A stretch of DNA of 33,640 nucleotides from Mycolicibacterium sp. Lineage in GTDB: Bacteria > Actinomycetota > Actinomycetes > Mycobacteriales > Mycobacteriaceae. The notes under the pieces were generated by a model. That model saw nothing but the letters and a program-made list of their open reading frames with translations. It was not told the origin of the DNA and made no database searches. A program made the position numbers and the translations under genes. Of this stretch, positions 11,133-24,309 are shown piece by piece (the first letter of the stretch is position 1; each line of letters starts with the position of its first letter). The stretch is taken from NCBI GenBank assembly GCA_030666145.1, contig DAOUYK010000005.1, positions 1-33,640 on the forward strand, given 5' to 3'.

Positions 11133-11646
11133 GTTTCTCGACGCACTCGCCGGCTTCGGGGTCACTTTCGGCTCCATGTTCAAGAAGCCGGTGACCGAGG
11201 AATACCCGGAGGAGCCCGGACCCGTGGCTCCGCGCTACCACGGCCGCCACCAACTCAACCGGTATCCCGATGGCTTGGAGAAGTGCATCGGCTGCGAGCT
11301 GTGCGCGTGGGCCTGCCCTGCCGACGCGATCTTCGTCGAAGGTGCCGACAACACCCAGGAAGAACGGTATTCGCCCGGCGAGCGCTACGGCCGCGTGTAT
11401 CAGATCAACTATCTGCGCTGCATCGGCTGCGGTTTGTGTATAGAAGCCTGCCCCACCCGTGCACTGACGATGACCAACGACTACGAGATGGCCGACGACA
11501 ACCGCGCCGATCTCATTCTGGGCAAGGACAAGTTGCTCGCACCGCTGCAGCCGGGGATGGAGCAGCCGCCACATCCGATGGTTGCCGACAGCACCGACGA
11601 CGACTATTACCTCGGCAACATCCGCCCCGCCGAGGAGGCGCGGTGA
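11125..11646 (+). CDS. nuoI: NADH-quinone oxidoreductase subunit I (8Fe ferredoxin)
   Basis: Two 4Fe-4S motifs: [12 protein letters not shown] and [12 protein letters not shown]. Confidence 0.98.
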   Translation: MPKFLDALAGFGVTFGSMFKKPVTEEYPEEPGPVAPRYHGRHQLNRYPDGLEKCIGCELCAWACPADAIFVEGADNTQEERYSPGERYGRVYQINYLRCIGCGLCIEACPTRALTMTNDYEMADDNRADLILGKDKLLAPLQPGMEQPPHPMVADSTDDDYYLGNIRPAEEAR

Positions 11647-12434
11647 CAACCGAAGTCTTCGCCGCAATCGCGGACTCCGGGGGCCAGGCCGGCTATACCA
11701 GCACCAGTGAAGCCATTCTGTTCTGGGTCCTCGCGGTGGTTTCGGTGATCGGAGCCGTCGTTGTGGTCGCCTCGCCGAAGGCGGTCTACTCAGCGATCGC
11801 GCTTGCGCTCACAATGATTGCGCTGGCCGTGCTCTACATCGCCCAGGACGCACCTTTCCTCGGAGTGGTTCAGGTGGTGGTCTACACCGGTGCGGTCATG
11901 ATGTTGTTCCTGTTCGTGCTTATGCTGATCGGCGTCGACTCTTCGGAGTCCCTGGCGGAAACCCTTCGCGGACAACGTCTCGCCGCGATCTGCACCGGGG
12001 CCGGATTCGGCGTCCTGTTGATCGCCGGCATCGGCAACGTCTCGGTGGCCGGGTTCACCGGCCTGACCGAGGCCAACGCCGACGGAAACGTCGAGGGGTT
12101 GGCGGCACTGATCTTCACCAAGTACCTGTGGGCCTTCGAGTTGACCGGAACACTGCTGATCACAGCCACACTGGGGGCGATGCTGCTGGCCCACCGGGAG
12201 CGCCTCGCACATCGCAAGACCCAGCGTGAATTGGCCGCCGAACGGTTCGCCCCCGGCGGGCACCCGACAACACTGCCGAACCCGGGTGTGTACGCCCGGC
12301 ACAACGCCGTCGACATGCCGGCCCGACTGCCAGACGGCTCGGCCTCCGAACTGTCGGTGAGCGCGATCCTGCAGCTGCGCGCGGTTCCCGCTGACGAGGA
12401 CGGGGATGAAGACGGCGACGGTGACCGCAGGTGA
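11643..12434 (+). CDS. nuoJ: NADH-quinone oxidoreductase subunit J
   Basis: GTG start overlapping nuoI stop; [54 protein letters not shown]. Confidence 0.96.
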   Translation: MTTEVFAAIADSGGQAGYTSTSEAILFWVLAVVSVIGAVVVVASPKAVYSAIALALTMIALAVLYIAQDAPFLGVVQVVVYTGAVMMLFLFVLMLIGVDSSESLAETLRGQRLAAICTGAGFGVLLIAGIGNVSVAGFTGLTEANADGNVEGLAALIFTKYLWAFELTGTLLITATLGAMLLAHRERLAHRKTQRELAAERFAPGGHPTTLPNPGVYARHNAVDMPARLPDGSASELSVSAILQLRAVPADEDGDEDGDGDRR

Positions 12435-12730
12435 ATCCAGACAACTATCTCTATCTTTCGGCGCTGCTGTTCACCATCGGCGCTGCGGGAGTGTTGTTGC
12501 GCCGCAACGCGCTCATCATGTTCATGTGCATCGAACTGATGCTCAACGCTGCAAACCTGGCGTTCGTCGCCTTCTCTCGCATGCACGGGCACCTCGACGG
12601 GCAGGTGGTGGCGTTCTTCACGATGGTGGTCGCCGCGTGTGAAGTAGTGATCGGATTGGCTATCATCATGACCATCTTCCGGACCCGACGCTCGGCCAAC
12701 GTCGACGATGCAAGTCTGTTGAAGCACTGA
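12431..12730 (+). CDS. nuoK: NADH-quinone oxidoreductase subunit K
   Basis: [45 protein letters not shown]. Confidence 0.97.
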   Translation: MNPDNYLYLSALLFTIGAAGVLLRRNALIMFMCIELMLNAANLAFVAFSRMHGHLDGQVVAFFTMVVAACEVVIGLAIIMTIFRTRRSANVDDASLLKH

Positions 12731-12769
12731 TGAGCGCTTGCGCGAAGAAGAGACGGACCTGAGGCCCGC

Positions 12770-14677
12770 ATGGCATTTCCTGTGTGGCTTGTAATCGCGC
12801 TCCCGCTAACCAGCGCAGTGATTCTGCTGCTCGCGGGCCGGCGCTCCGATCGGTGGGGCCATCTGCTGGGCACGCTTGCCTCAATCGCGTCTTTCGGTTG
12901 TGGTGCAGCCCTGTTCGTTGACATGCTCGGCCGCGACTCCGATAGCAGGTTGATCCACGAGTCACTCTTTTCATGGGTTTCGGTCGGCGTGCTGCATGTC
13001 GACTTCGGCCTGCAACTCGACCAGCTCTCGATGTGCTTCGTGCTGCTCATCACCGGGGTCGGATCGTTGATCCACATCTATTCCATCGGCTACATGGCCG
13101 AGGACCCAGGTCGTCGCCGATTTTTCGGCTACCTCAACTTGTTCCTTGCCGCCATGCTGCTACTCGTGCTCGCCGACAACTACCTGGGCCTGTACATGGG
13201 CTGGGAGGGCGTGGGTCTGGCGTCCTACCTGCTCATCGGATTCTGGTCGGACAAGCCGTCGGCCGCCACTGCGGCCAAGAAGGCCTTCGTTGTCAACCGG
13301 GTCGGCGACATCGGTTTGGCGGTGGCCTTGATGGTGATGTTCGCTGCCGTCGGATCTGTCTCATTTTCCACGGTTTTCGGCGCCGCGCCCGGGCTCACCG
13401 AGGGCACGTTGACCGCGATCGGATTGATGCTGCTATTGGCCGCGTGCGGCAAGTCCGCGCAGGTCCCGCTGCAGTCCTGGCTCGGCGACGCGATGGAAGG
13501 CCCGACACCAGTTTCGGCACTGATCCACGCGGCCACGATGGTCACCGCGGGCGTGTATCTGATCGTGCGGTCGGGACCAGTCTTCGATCTGGCCCCGCAT
13601 GCTCAGACCGCGGTGGTAGTCGTCGGTGCGGTGACACTGCTGTTCGGGGCGGTCATCGGCTGCGCAAAGGACGACATCAAGAAGGCGTTGGCCGCCTCCA
13701 CGATGAGCCAAATCGGTTACATGGTGCTGGCCGCGGGGCTGGGGCCCGCCGGGTACGCCTTCGCGATCATGCACCTGTTGACGCACGGATTCTTCAAAGC
13801 CGGCCTGTTCCTGGGCGCCGGTTCGGTCATGCACGCCATGGATGACGAGGTGAACATGCGCCGCTACGGCGGACTGCGAACGGTGCTGCCGATCACCTTC
13901 GCGACATTCGGGCTTGGTTACCTGGCCATTATCGGCGTGCCACCTCTGTCCGGCTTCTTCTCCAAGGACGGGATTATCGAGGCTGCGCTGGGAGCGGGCG
14001 GCATGAAGGGCGTCATCCTCGGTGGCGCAACGATTCTGGGTGCGGGCATCACCGCCTTCTACATGACTCGGGTGATGTTGATGACGTTCTTCGGGCCCAG
14101 GCGTTGGACTGGGACCGACGACGCGACGGGAGAGAACCACGGGCCACATCCGCACGAATCCCCCGCGGTGATGACGTGGCCGATGATTCTGCTCGCGGTC
14201 GGCTCGGTCACCGCCGGCGGAGCGCTTGCGATCGGGGGCACGCTCGAGCACTGGCTGGAGCCGGTGGTGGGCGCGCACGAAAACCACCATGTGCTGCCGG
14301 TCTGGGTGGTCACGGCGATCGTCTTGTCCGTTGTGGCCGTGGGCATTGCTATCGCTTACCGGATGTATGGCTCGCGACCGGTTACTGCCGAGGTGCCTGC
14401 CGGGTCGGCGCTGACGGTGGCGGCGCGCCAAGACCTCTACAGCGACGCGTTCAACGAGAAAGTGCTGATGCGCCCCGGCGCGGTCATCACCGCAGGGCTG
14501 GTGGAGATTGATGACGAAGCGGTGGACGGCGCGGGTAGCGGGCTGGCCGCAGCCGTCAGTCGCCTCTCCGATGGCCTGCGCCAGCTGCAGACCGGGTTTG
14601 CACGGTCTTACGCCCTATCGATGCTTGCCGGAGCTGTCCTCGTCGTCGCGGCGATACTGGCGGTGAACCTGTGGTGA
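12770..14677 (+). CDS. nuoL: NADH-quinone oxidoreductase subunit L
   Basis: 635 aa; [42 protein letters not shown]; antiporter-like family. Confidence 0.98.
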   Translation: MAFPVWLVIALPLTSAVILLLAGRRSDRWGHLLGTLASIASFGCGAALFVDMLGRDSDSRLIHESLFSWVSVGVLHVDFGLQLDQLSMCFVLLITGVGSLIHIYSIGYMAEDPGRRRFFGYLNLFLAAMLLLVLADNYLGLYMGWEGVGLASYLLIGFWSDKPSAATAAKKAFVVNRVGDIGLAVALMVMFAAVGSVSFSTVFGAAPGLTEGTLTAIGLMLLLAACGKSAQVPLQSWLGDAMEGPTPVSALIHAATMVTAGVYLIVRSGPVFDLAPHAQTAVVVVGAVTLLFGAVIGCAKDDIKKALAASTMSQIGYMVLAAGLGPAGYAFAIMHLLTHGFFKAGLFLGAGSVMHAMDDEVNMRRYGGLRTVLPITFATFGLGYLAIIGVPPLSGFFSKDGIIEAALGAGGMKGVILGGATILGAGITAFYMTRVMLMTFFGPRRWTGTDDATGENHGPHPHESPAVMTWPMILLAVGSVTAGGALAIGGTLEHWLEPVVGAHENHHVLPVWVVTAIVLSVVAVGIAIAYRMYGSRPVTAEVPAGSALTVAARQDLYSDAFNEKVLMRPGAVITAGLVEIDDEAVDGAGSGLAAAVSRLSDGLRQLQTGFARSYALSMLAGAVLVVAAILAVNLW

Positions 14678-16251
14678 CTTCATTCCCCTGGCTGACGGCG
14701 CTTTGGGCGATTCCCATGCTTGGCGCGGTGTCGGTGATGCTGCTACCTGCCGCTCGGCGCACTCTGGCGAAATGGGTCGCGCTGGCGGTGTCGTTGGCGG
14801 TCCTGGCGGTCACCGCGGTGGTGGTTATCGGGTTCGACCCGGCTGGGCAGCAGTACCAGTTCGTCGAGTCCCACACCTGGATACCGTCGTTCGGTACCGG
14901 CTACATCCTAGGCGTCGACGGCATCGCGTTGGCGCTGGTTGTGCTCACCGCGGTCCTGGTGCCCCTGCTGATCATCGCCGGCTGGAACGACGCGCGCGAC
15001 CAGCTCAGCTGGGGTGGCCGCTCAGTGCATATCTACTTCGCACTGACTCTCGCCGTCGAAGGCATGGTCCTGATCTCGCTCGTGTCGCTGGACATCCTGC
15101 TGTTCTACGTGTTCTTCGAGGCCATGCTAATCCCGATGTACTTCCTGATCGGCGGGTTCGGCGGGGAGCACCGGAGCGCGGCTGCGGTGAAATTCCTGCT
15201 GTACAACCTCTTCGGCGGCCTGATCATGCTGGCGGCGGTAGTCGGCCTGTATGTGGTGACCGCACAAAGCGACGCCTTCGCCGCCGGAACGTTCGACTTC
15301 CGCGGGATCGTCGCTGCGGTGGCCAGCGGCGAGTTCATGGTGAACCCGATGGTGATGCATCTACTCTTCGGCGGCTTCATGTTCGCGTTCGCCGTCAAGG
15401 CGCCACTATGGCCGTTTCATCGTTGGCTTCCTGACGCAGCGGTCGAAGCGACACCGGCCAGTGCGGTACTGATGATGGCGATCATGGACAAAGTCGGCAC
15501 CTTCGGCATGCTCCGGTACTGCCTGCAGTTGTTCCCCGAATCCGCTTCCTATTTCAGCCCACTGATCATCACGCTCGCAGTAATCGGGATTGTCTACGGC
15601 GCCGTCCTCGCGATCGGCCAAACCGACGTCATGCGGCTGATCGCCTACACGTCGATCTCGCACTTCGGCTTCATCATCCTTGGCATCTTCGTGATGACCA
15701 GCCAGGGGCAGTCTGGGTCGACGCTGTACATGATCAATCACGGCATCTCCACCGCGGCACTGTTCCTGATCGCCGGGTTCCTGGTGTCCCGGCGAGGATC
15801 TCGCCTCATCAGCGCATACGGTGGGGTGCAGAAGGTGGCACCGGTGCTGGCTGGAACCTTCCTGGTGTCCGGCCTGGCGACGCTGTCACTGCCCGGCCTG
15901 GCCCCGTTCATCAGCGAATTCCTGGTCCTCATAGGCACATTCACCCGCTACCCGGCCTTTGCCGTCATAGCCGCCAGCGCCCTGGTGCTCTCCGCGATCT
16001 ACGTTCTGTGGATGTACCAGCGAATGATGACTGGGCCCGTGCCCGACGACTTAGCCGCGGGCAAGTACAAGCTACCGGACCTGGTGCCGCGTGAGATCGC
16101 GGTCGTCGCTCCGCTGATCGCGCTTCTGTTGGTGCTCGGGGTGTATCCAAAACCTGCGCTCGAGGTCATCAACCCCGCGGTCACCCACACCTTGATCACT
16201 ATCGACCAGCCTGACCCGGAACCCAATATGGCGGAAGGCCCGGCACGATGA
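14674..16251 (+). CDS. nuoM: NADH-quinone oxidoreductase subunit M
   Basis: GTG start overlapping nuoL stop (alternative GTG at 14671); [17 protein letters not shown]..., antiporter-like family. Confidence 0.97.
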   Translation: MTSFPWLTALWAIPMLGAVSVMLLPAARRTLAKWVALAVSLAVLAVTAVVVIGFDPAGQQYQFVESHTWIPSFGTGYILGVDGIALALVVLTAVLVPLLIIAGWNDARDQLSWGGRSVHIYFALTLAVEGMVLISLVSLDILLFYVFFEAMLIPMYFLIGGFGGEHRSAAAVKFLLYNLFGGLIMLAAVVGLYVVTAQSDAFAAGTFDFRGIVAAVASGEFMVNPMVMHLLFGGFMFAFAVKAPLWPFHRWLPDAAVEATPASAVLMMAIMDKVGTFGMLRYCLQLFPESASYFSPLIITLAVIGIVYGAVLAIGQTDVMRLIAYTSISHFGFIILGIFVMTSQGQSGSTLYMINHGISTAALFLIAGFLVSRRGSRLISAYGGVQKVAPVLAGTFLVSGLATLSLPGLAPFISEFLVLIGTFTRYPAFAVIAASALVLSAIYVLWMYQRMMTGPVPDDLAAGKYKLPDLVPREIAVVAPLIALLLVLGVYPKPALEVINPAVTHTLITIDQPDPEPNMAEGPAR

Positions 16252-17828
16252 GCCTGCCCACACCTTCCGTCGAATACGCATTGATCTCCCCCATGCTCAT
16301 CGTGCTCGGTGCGGCCGTCCTCGGCGTCCTCGTCGAGGCGTTCCTGCCCCGCCGGCGACGCTACGCAGCTCAAGTGAGCCTCAGCCTCACCGCACTGGTT
16401 GCGGCATTCGTCGCTGTCTTGATGATTGTCCGAGGCCTACACGGCGGCAACGGTTCCAGCGCCGTGATGGGAGCCGTAGCCATTGATAAGCCCGCACTCT
16501 TCCTGCAGGGCACCATCCTGGTGATTTCGGTGCTGGGCATTCTGCTCATCGGCGAGCGCCGGATTGCGATCTCGGGCAAAGACCTCGACGGGCCCCGGAG
16601 TGCTGGACTAGACGCGTTCACACCCCAGGCCTCGACGATTCCGGGGAGTGTCACCGAGCAGCAGGCCACCAGGGAGGGTCTCGTTCAGACCGAGGTGTTC
16701 CCGCTGACCATGTTCGCCATCGGCGGCATGTTGATCTTCCCGGCGGCCAACGATCTGCTGACAATGTTCATCGCGCTGGAAGTGCTGTCGCTTCCGTTGT
16801 ACCTGCTGTGCGGGCTGGCACGACGGCGACGGTTGCTTTCGCAGGAGTCGGCGCTGAAGTACTTTCTGCTGGGCGCATTCTCGTCGGCGTTTTTCCTCTA
16901 CGGCGCGGCCATGCTGTACGGCTACGCGGGCACCCTGACCCTGCACGGCATCGCCGACGCGGTGGCCTCGGACGCCGGAAAACCGTCTCTGGCGCTCATC
17001 GGTATCGGCTTGCTGTTGGTCGGTGTGCTGTTCAAAGTCGGCGCCGTGCCTTTCCATTCGTGGATTCCGGACGTGTATCAGGGGGCCCCTACCCCGATAA
17101 CCGCGTTCATGTCTGCGGCCACCAAAATCGCCGCGTTCGGCGCGATGCTGCGCTTGTTCTACGTGGCGCTGCCCGAGCTGCACACCGACTGGCGGCCCGT
17201 GCTGTGGGCGATCGCGATCCTGACGATGGTGGTCGGTACGGTCACTGCGGTCGCCCAAACCGATGTGAAGCGGATGCTGGGGTATTCGGCGGTGGCGCAC
17301 AGCGGTTTCGTCCTGGTCGGCCTGATCGCCGGCAACGAAGCCGGGTTGTCATCGACACTGTTCTATTTGTTCGTCTACGGCTTCTCTACGGTCGGAGCCT
17401 TCGCCGTGGCGGGCCTGGTGCGCGACGCGGATGGTGAGGAGGACACCGCATTGACGCGGTGGGCCGGCCTGGGCAAGCGTTATCCCGTTATCGGCACTGT
17501 CTTCTCGCTGTTCCTGCTGGCATTCGCCGGGATCCCGTTGACCAGTGGATTCGTCGGCAAGTTCGCAGTGTTCAAAGCTGCCGGCGAAGGTGGCGCAATC
17601 CCGCTGGTTGTGGTCGGCGTGATTGCCAGCGCTATCGCGGCGTACTTCTACGTGCGGGTGATCGTATTGATGTTCTTCACCGAACGTCCCGAGGACGCCC
17701 CCGCGGTGGTGGTTCCCAGCGCGCTGACTACTGCTGTCATCACGGTCACCGCGGCAGTTACTTTCACCCTCGGCGCGCTGCCGCAGCCCGTGCTCGACCT
17801 GGCGAACTCGGCCGGCCGGTTCCTGTGA
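16248..17828 (+). CDS. nuoN: NADH-quinone oxidoreductase subunit N
   Basis: [45 protein letters not shown] region; [31 protein letters not shown]. Confidence 0.97.
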   Translation: [526 protein letters not shown]

Positions 17829-17841
17829 TACGAATTCCGGG

Positions 17842-19625
<1,784 letters not shown>

Positions 19626-19626
<1 letters not shown>

Positions 19627-20741
19627 TGCTTGGACCGATGGACGAATACCCGGTTCACCAAGTACCCCAGCCGATCGCGTGGCCTGGGTCCTCGGACCGC
19701 AATTTCTACGACCGTGCGTACTACAACGCCCACGATCGCACCGGCGACATCTTCGTCATCACCGGGATCGGCTATTACCCGAACCTCGGAGTGAAGGACG
19801 CCTACCTACTCGTGCGGCGCGGAGATACCCAGACCGCGGTCCACCTGTCCGGAGCCATCGACCAGGACAGGCTTAACCAGCATGTCGGCGCCTACCGTAT
19901 CGATGTCATCGAACCGCTGAACAAACTGCGCATCGTGCTCGACGAAACCGAGGGAATAGCAGCTGATCTCACGTTTGATGGCCTGTTCGACGTCGTTCAG
20001 GAACAGCCCCACATTATGCGGCGAGGAAACCGCGTAACCCTGGACGCGCAACGGTTCGCGCAGGTGGGAAGCTGGAGCGGCCAACTCTCGATCGACGGCG
20101 AGGACATCAAGATCGACCCCGCCCGCTGGATCGGCACCCGTGACCGATCCTGGGGTATCCGGCCCGTCGGCGAAGCCGAGGCCGCAGGCAGGCCCGACGA
20201 CCCTCCCTTCGAGGGCATGTGGTGGCTGTACGTACCGATGGCGTTCGACGACTTCGGAATCGTCGTCATCATCCAGGAAGACGCAAGCGGGTTCCGTTCG
20301 CTCAACGACTGCACACGGATCTGGAAAGACGGCCGCGTCGAGCAGCTGGGGTGGCCACGGGTCCGGGTCAAGTATCAGTCCGGCACCCGTATCCCCACCG
20401 GCGCAACGATCGATGCGACGGATTCAGCGGGTGCGTTGCTCCGTTTTCAGGTGGAGTCCAAGCTCGCGGTACCGATCCACGTGGGCGGTGGGTATGGCGG
20501 TGATTCCGACTGGCTGCACGGGATGTGGCGGGGCGAGAACTTCACCGAACGGCTGACCTACGACATGAACGACGCGGCGATCATCGGTCGAGCCGGGTTC
20601 GGCGTCATTGACCATGTCGGGCGGGCCGTCTACCGCGACGTCGACGGATCCGAACGCGAGGGCTGGGGCCTCTTCGAGCATGGGGCACTCGGCAGACACG
20701 ATCCGTCGGGCTTCGCCGATTGGCTCACCGTCGCGCCCTAA
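19626..20741 (+). CDS. Conserved hypothetical protein, Rv3169-like
   Basis: 371 aa, TGATG overlap with the preceding gene; same gene order as Rv3168-Rv3169. Confidence 0.8.
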
Positions 20742-20906
20742 CCTTCGGCTGAAGGGGACCGGCTTTCTTACAGCCATACTGGGGACCAGGCTCTCGCACG
20801 GACGAGCAGGCTTCTCACACGGACGAGCACGACAACGAGGAGGTCGATGGACTGGCTCGATTCCTAAGACCGAGGCGGCTCTCGGTGTCCGTGTCAACCG
20901 CCTCTA

Positions 20907-21206
20907 TTGCTTTCGCCATTTCTGAAGGATAACGGTATTCCAAGAAAAGCTGGAGGCACCCCGAGAGTGGTTGTGCATACAAGGGCGGCGACGTCATCAG
21001 GTGTTCACGAATCGGTTATTGTTATCGATGCCGCTGGGCTGATCGTCAGATTTGATGGCGGTGCGGAACGGACTTTCGGTTACCCGGCCGACGAGGTGAT
21101 CGGCAAGAACGTTCGCTGGCTCATGCCTGATCCGTACCGGTCCGAGCATGAACAGTACCTAGCCGACTACCTTCGCACTGGCGAGGACCACGTCATCGGT
21201 ATCGGC
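20907..21206 (+). pseudogene. PAS-domain protein fragment (5' portion)
   Basis: SVIVIDAAGLIVRFDGGAERTFGYPADEVIGKNVRWLMPDPYRSEHEQYLADYLRTGEDHVIGIGG, a FixL-like PAS sequence that stops matching near 21206. Confidence 0.65.
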
Positions 21207-21610
21207 GGGAAGGCGTGTGGATACGCCCGGACACCCTTGACCCACAACGTGTTCCGGTATCCCGGGCGGTGCTCGACGAGCAGTGCACCCGCTTTCACGG
21301 CGCCACCAGCGACATCGCCGCCGACAAGATGCGGTCGCTGTTCTCCCTCGATCGCTGGACAGATGATGCCATGGCACTCATCGACGCGATGAACGTCGCA
21401 CTCGATACGAGCAAGAACGACGATTCGACCGAGAACGCCGCCTTCGAGTTCGCTTTGTCGATCGCTGTGGTCCGGCATCTTCAACTCGACCCGCTGCTAC
21501 CCGTCGAGTTTCTTGGCGACGACTGGCCGGGGCCCACATTACGTAGCACTTGCCGCCGTTTCTACGAGGCATTCAACCAGCGAATGAACAGCACAATCCC
21601 GCAATCGTAG
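21206..21610 (+). pseudogene. PaaX-like regulator C-terminal fragment
   Basis: Other frame: GVWIRPDTLDPQRVPVSRAVLDEQCTRFHG...LPVEFLGDDWPGPTLRSTCRRFYEAFNQR, characteristic of PaaX-family C-terminal domains; N-terminal HTH absent. Confidence 0.6.
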
Positions 21611-21703
21611 CGCGCTCACCGCCACTTCCGAGCGCCGCGCCCGATACGCGGATTACAGAAATCGCCCAGGGTGCCGGAATGCGATTTCAGCACGAAGGGG
21701 GAC

Positions 21704-23191
21704 TCAGGCCGGGCGCGACTCCCGCGCCGCGGCCCGACCGAACACCATTGACTCTTCGATCCGGTCGAACCGGTGATCGATGACGTCGAGCACATAATTG
21801 TGTCGTACATTCCATGGCCTGTGGGTGCCCGACTTCGGTAACGCGTGCGGCGAACGCTTGATGTAGCCCGCCTGCAGATCGAAGGCCGGCTTTTCGGTGA
21901 TGGGGGCGTCGCCGCGATGCGGGTAAGCGTAAGTATACCCGTGGGCGCCCATGTACGCCAACAACTTCGCGAACGCCTTTGCCGTCATGTCGGCGCGCAA
22001 GGTCCACGACGCGTTCGTGTACCCGATGCACCACGCCACATTCGGCACATCCTCGATGAGGTACTCCTTGTAAGCGAAGCGGTCGGTGGGATCGACCTGG
22101 ACGCCGTCGATGACCAGGCGGATGCCGCCGAGAGCCTGAAGCTGCAGCCCGGTCGCCGTGACGATCACATCGGCGTCCAGGCGAGCACCTGAGGTCAGCA
22201 CGATGCCCGTCTCATCGACGTGGTCGATGTTGTCGGTCGTCACCTCGGCGCGCCCCGAGCTGATCTGATCGAAAAGATCATGGTCGAGAATGAGGCACAT
22301 CCGTTGGTCCCAGGGGTCGTACTTGGGTTTGAAGTGCAGGTCAACGTCGTAGCCTTGAGGCAGCGCGGCCATGGTCTTGCTGCGGATGAGGCGGCGCCCG
22401 AACCGCGGAGCCTTGCGGAACATGAAGTAGGTCAGTACGTGGAACGCGGCATTCCGGAACCGCACCACCGAGTGGGAAACCCTAGGCGGCAATATCTTTC
22501 GAATAAAGTCGACCATCGGGTCGATGCGCGGCATGGACATCATGTATGTAGGCGATCGCTGAAGCATGGTGACGTGCTCGGCCTTCTCGGCCAGGGCCGG
22601 GATGAGGCTGATTGCACTGGCTCCGCTGCCGATCACCACCACGCGCTTGCCCGAGTAATCGAGGTCTTCGGACCAAAACTGGGGGTGCACCACCTGTCCG
22701 CCGAACCTTTCGATACCCGGGAACTCAGGCTGGTAGGGATGGTCGTAGTCGTAGTACCCGGTGCCGAAGAACAAGAACCTGGCGCGGTAGGCGCGCGGCG
22801 AGCCGCCGTGCTCGACATTCACCGTCCAGGTGTCGGTGGCCGAGTCCCATTCGGCCGACTTCACGTACGTGTCGAACTGCATGTGTTGGTCGATGCCGTG
22901 CTTGTGCGCTGTCCTCGCCAGGTAGTCGCGGATGTACTCGCCGTCGGCGACGTTCTCCTGCCGCCGCCAGGGCTCCCAGGGGAACGACAGGGTGAAGATA
23001 TCACTGTCTGAGCGGATGCCCGGGTAGCGGAACAAGTCCCAGGTGCCGCCGATGCGGGACCGACGCTCGAGGATGCGGTAAGTCAGCTGGGGATTGCGCT
23101 CCTGGATGCGGTAGGCGGCGCCGATCCCGGAGATGCCCGCACCGATGATCAGGACGTCGGAATAGTCGGTCCCCAGATATTGGTCCTGCAT
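21704..23191 (-). CDS. FAD-containing monooxygenase (EthA/MymA-type Baeyer-Villiger monooxygenase family)
   Basis: DVLIIGAGISGIGAAYRIQERNPQLTYRILERRSRIGGTWDLFRYPGIRSDSD; FGGQVVHPQFWSEDLDYSGKRVVVIGSGASA (FxGxxxHxxxW motif). Confidence 0.95.
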   Translation of the reverse strand: MQDQYLGTDYSDVLIIGAGISGIGAAYRIQERNPQLTYRILERRSRIGGTWDLFRYPGIRSDSDIFTLSFPWEPWRRQENVADGEYIRDYLARTAHKHGIDQHMQFDTYVKSAEWDSATDTWTVNVEHGGSPRAYRARFLFFGTGYYDYDHPYQPEFPGIERFGGQVVHPQFWSEDLDYSGKRVVVIGSGASAISLIPALAEKAEHVTMLQRSPTYMMSMPRIDPMVDFIRKILPPRVSHSVVRFRNAAFHVLTYFMFRKAPRFGRRLIRSKTMAALPQGYDVDLHFKPKYDPWDQRMCLILDHDLFDQISSGRAEVTTDNIDHVDETGIVLTSGARLDADVIVTATGLQLQALGGIRLVIDGVQVDPTDRFAYKEYLIEDVPNVAWCIGYTNASWTLRADMTAKAFAKLLAYMGAHGYTYAYPHRGDAPITEKPAFDLQAGYIKRSPHALPKSGTHRPWNVRHNYVLDVIDHRFDRIEESMVFGRAAARESRPA

Positions 23192-23231
23192 CGGTAATCT
23201 CCTTCGGTCCGTCCACGTACCACGATATGGG

Positions 23232-24266
23232 TCAGCTCCTCAGCGCGTCGACAATCTCGCTCAATGATTCCGCCGTGATCGGGCCTGGCTGATAGAGACA
23301 GATCCGGTCCGAGACTCCGTCCACGCGGTCCCGAATGTGGGCGGTAATCTGAGTCGGCGTGCCGCATGCGGCGATCGTGTGCAGCCCATCGTCGTCGATA
23401 ATCCGCACCATCTCCTCCCAACGGCCCTGCTTGGACATCGCGTTGAGTTCAGGCTGCAGGTCCCCCCAGCCGTGCAGGTCGAGCACCGGCCGGTAGGCGG
23501 GTGTGGAACCGTAAAAGGACAGCAAGCGTCGTGCAGACATATGGTCGGGGTCTTCATCGGCTAGCGAGACGATGATCTCGGGTACCACCGAGAACCTGTC
23601 GCGGCCTCGGGCGGAAGCCGCGAGCCCGGCGTCTACGTTGGGCATCGTCACCTCGTGCAGGAATCTCTTCGAACCGAACGGCATCACCAGCAGCCCGTCG
23701 GCGACCTCGCCCGTCATCCGGGTCAGCCGCGGACCCAGCGCACCCACGAAGATCGGCGGCGGTACGAATTCGGCCCGCGGGACGAATGTCGGCGTCATCA
23801 ACGTGTGCCGGTAGTACTCCCCCCGGAAGTTCAGCCGCTCCCCGGTCGTCCAAGCGGCGAAGATCGCCCGAAGAGCGCCGATCAGCTCAGCCATCCGGGC
23901 GACCGGTCGGTCGAAATCGGCGCCGTAACGCTTCTCGATCTGGGTGCGAATCTGCGTGCCCAGCCCCAGTGTGAACCGCCCACCGCTGAGCAGTTGGTGG
24001 TCGACAGCCTGGTGGGCGAGGTGAATCGGATTACGTGGAAACGCGATCGCGACGTTGGTCATCAGATCCAGTCCGCCCATGCCCGCCGCCAGCGTCAGCG
24101 GGGTAAACACATCGTGGGGGCCCTCGAAGGTGAACACGCCGCTCGCCCCGGCCTCACGAAGCGCCCGCGCCCGCTCGGCTGCGTCAATGGGCCCGAAGAG
24201 CGCCGTGAACACCTGCACAACCTGCCAGCCTAGTGTGGGTTCTACGCGCAACACGACCTTATGCAT
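23232..24266 (-). CDS. LLM-class (F420-dependent type) oxidoreductase
   Basis: Luciferase-like monooxygenase fold: [92 protein letters not shown]. Confidence 0.9.
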   Translation of the reverse strand: MHKVVLRVEPTLGWQVVQVFTALFGPIDAAERARALREAGASGVFTFEGPHDVFTPLTLAAGMGGLDLMTNVAIAFPRNPIHLAHQAVDHQLLSGGRFTLGLGTQIRTQIEKRYGADFDRPVARMAELIGALRAIFAAWTTGERLNFRGEYYRHTLMTPTFVPRAEFVPPPIFVGALGPRLTRMTGEVADGLLVMPFGSKRFLHEVTMPNVDAGLAASARGRDRFSVVPEIIVSLADEDPDHMSARRLLSFYGSTPAYRPVLDLHGWGDLQPELNAMSKQGRWEEMVRIIDDDGLHTIAACGTPTQITAHIRDRVDGVSDRICLYQPGPITAESLSEIVDALRS

Positions 24267-24309
24267 CCCCCTACGCGCCAGGGTCGCGAGCTACAGAGGA
24301 GATGAAGCC

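Noticed and set aside
11283-11642. N-terminal extension of the nuoJ ORF
   Set aside because: Reading frame is open through nuoI but composition is non-coding; the GTG at 11643 overlapping the nuoI stop gives the expected NuoJ N-terminus.
13433-14431. 332-aa minus-strand ORF inside nuoL
   Set aside because: Low-complexity His/Arg/Gln-rich translation antisense to a solid nuoL reading frame.
22220-23011. 263-aa plus-strand ORF opposite the EthA/MymA-like monooxygenase
   Set aside because: Antisense shadow; the minus frame has complete BVMO motifs while this one has none.
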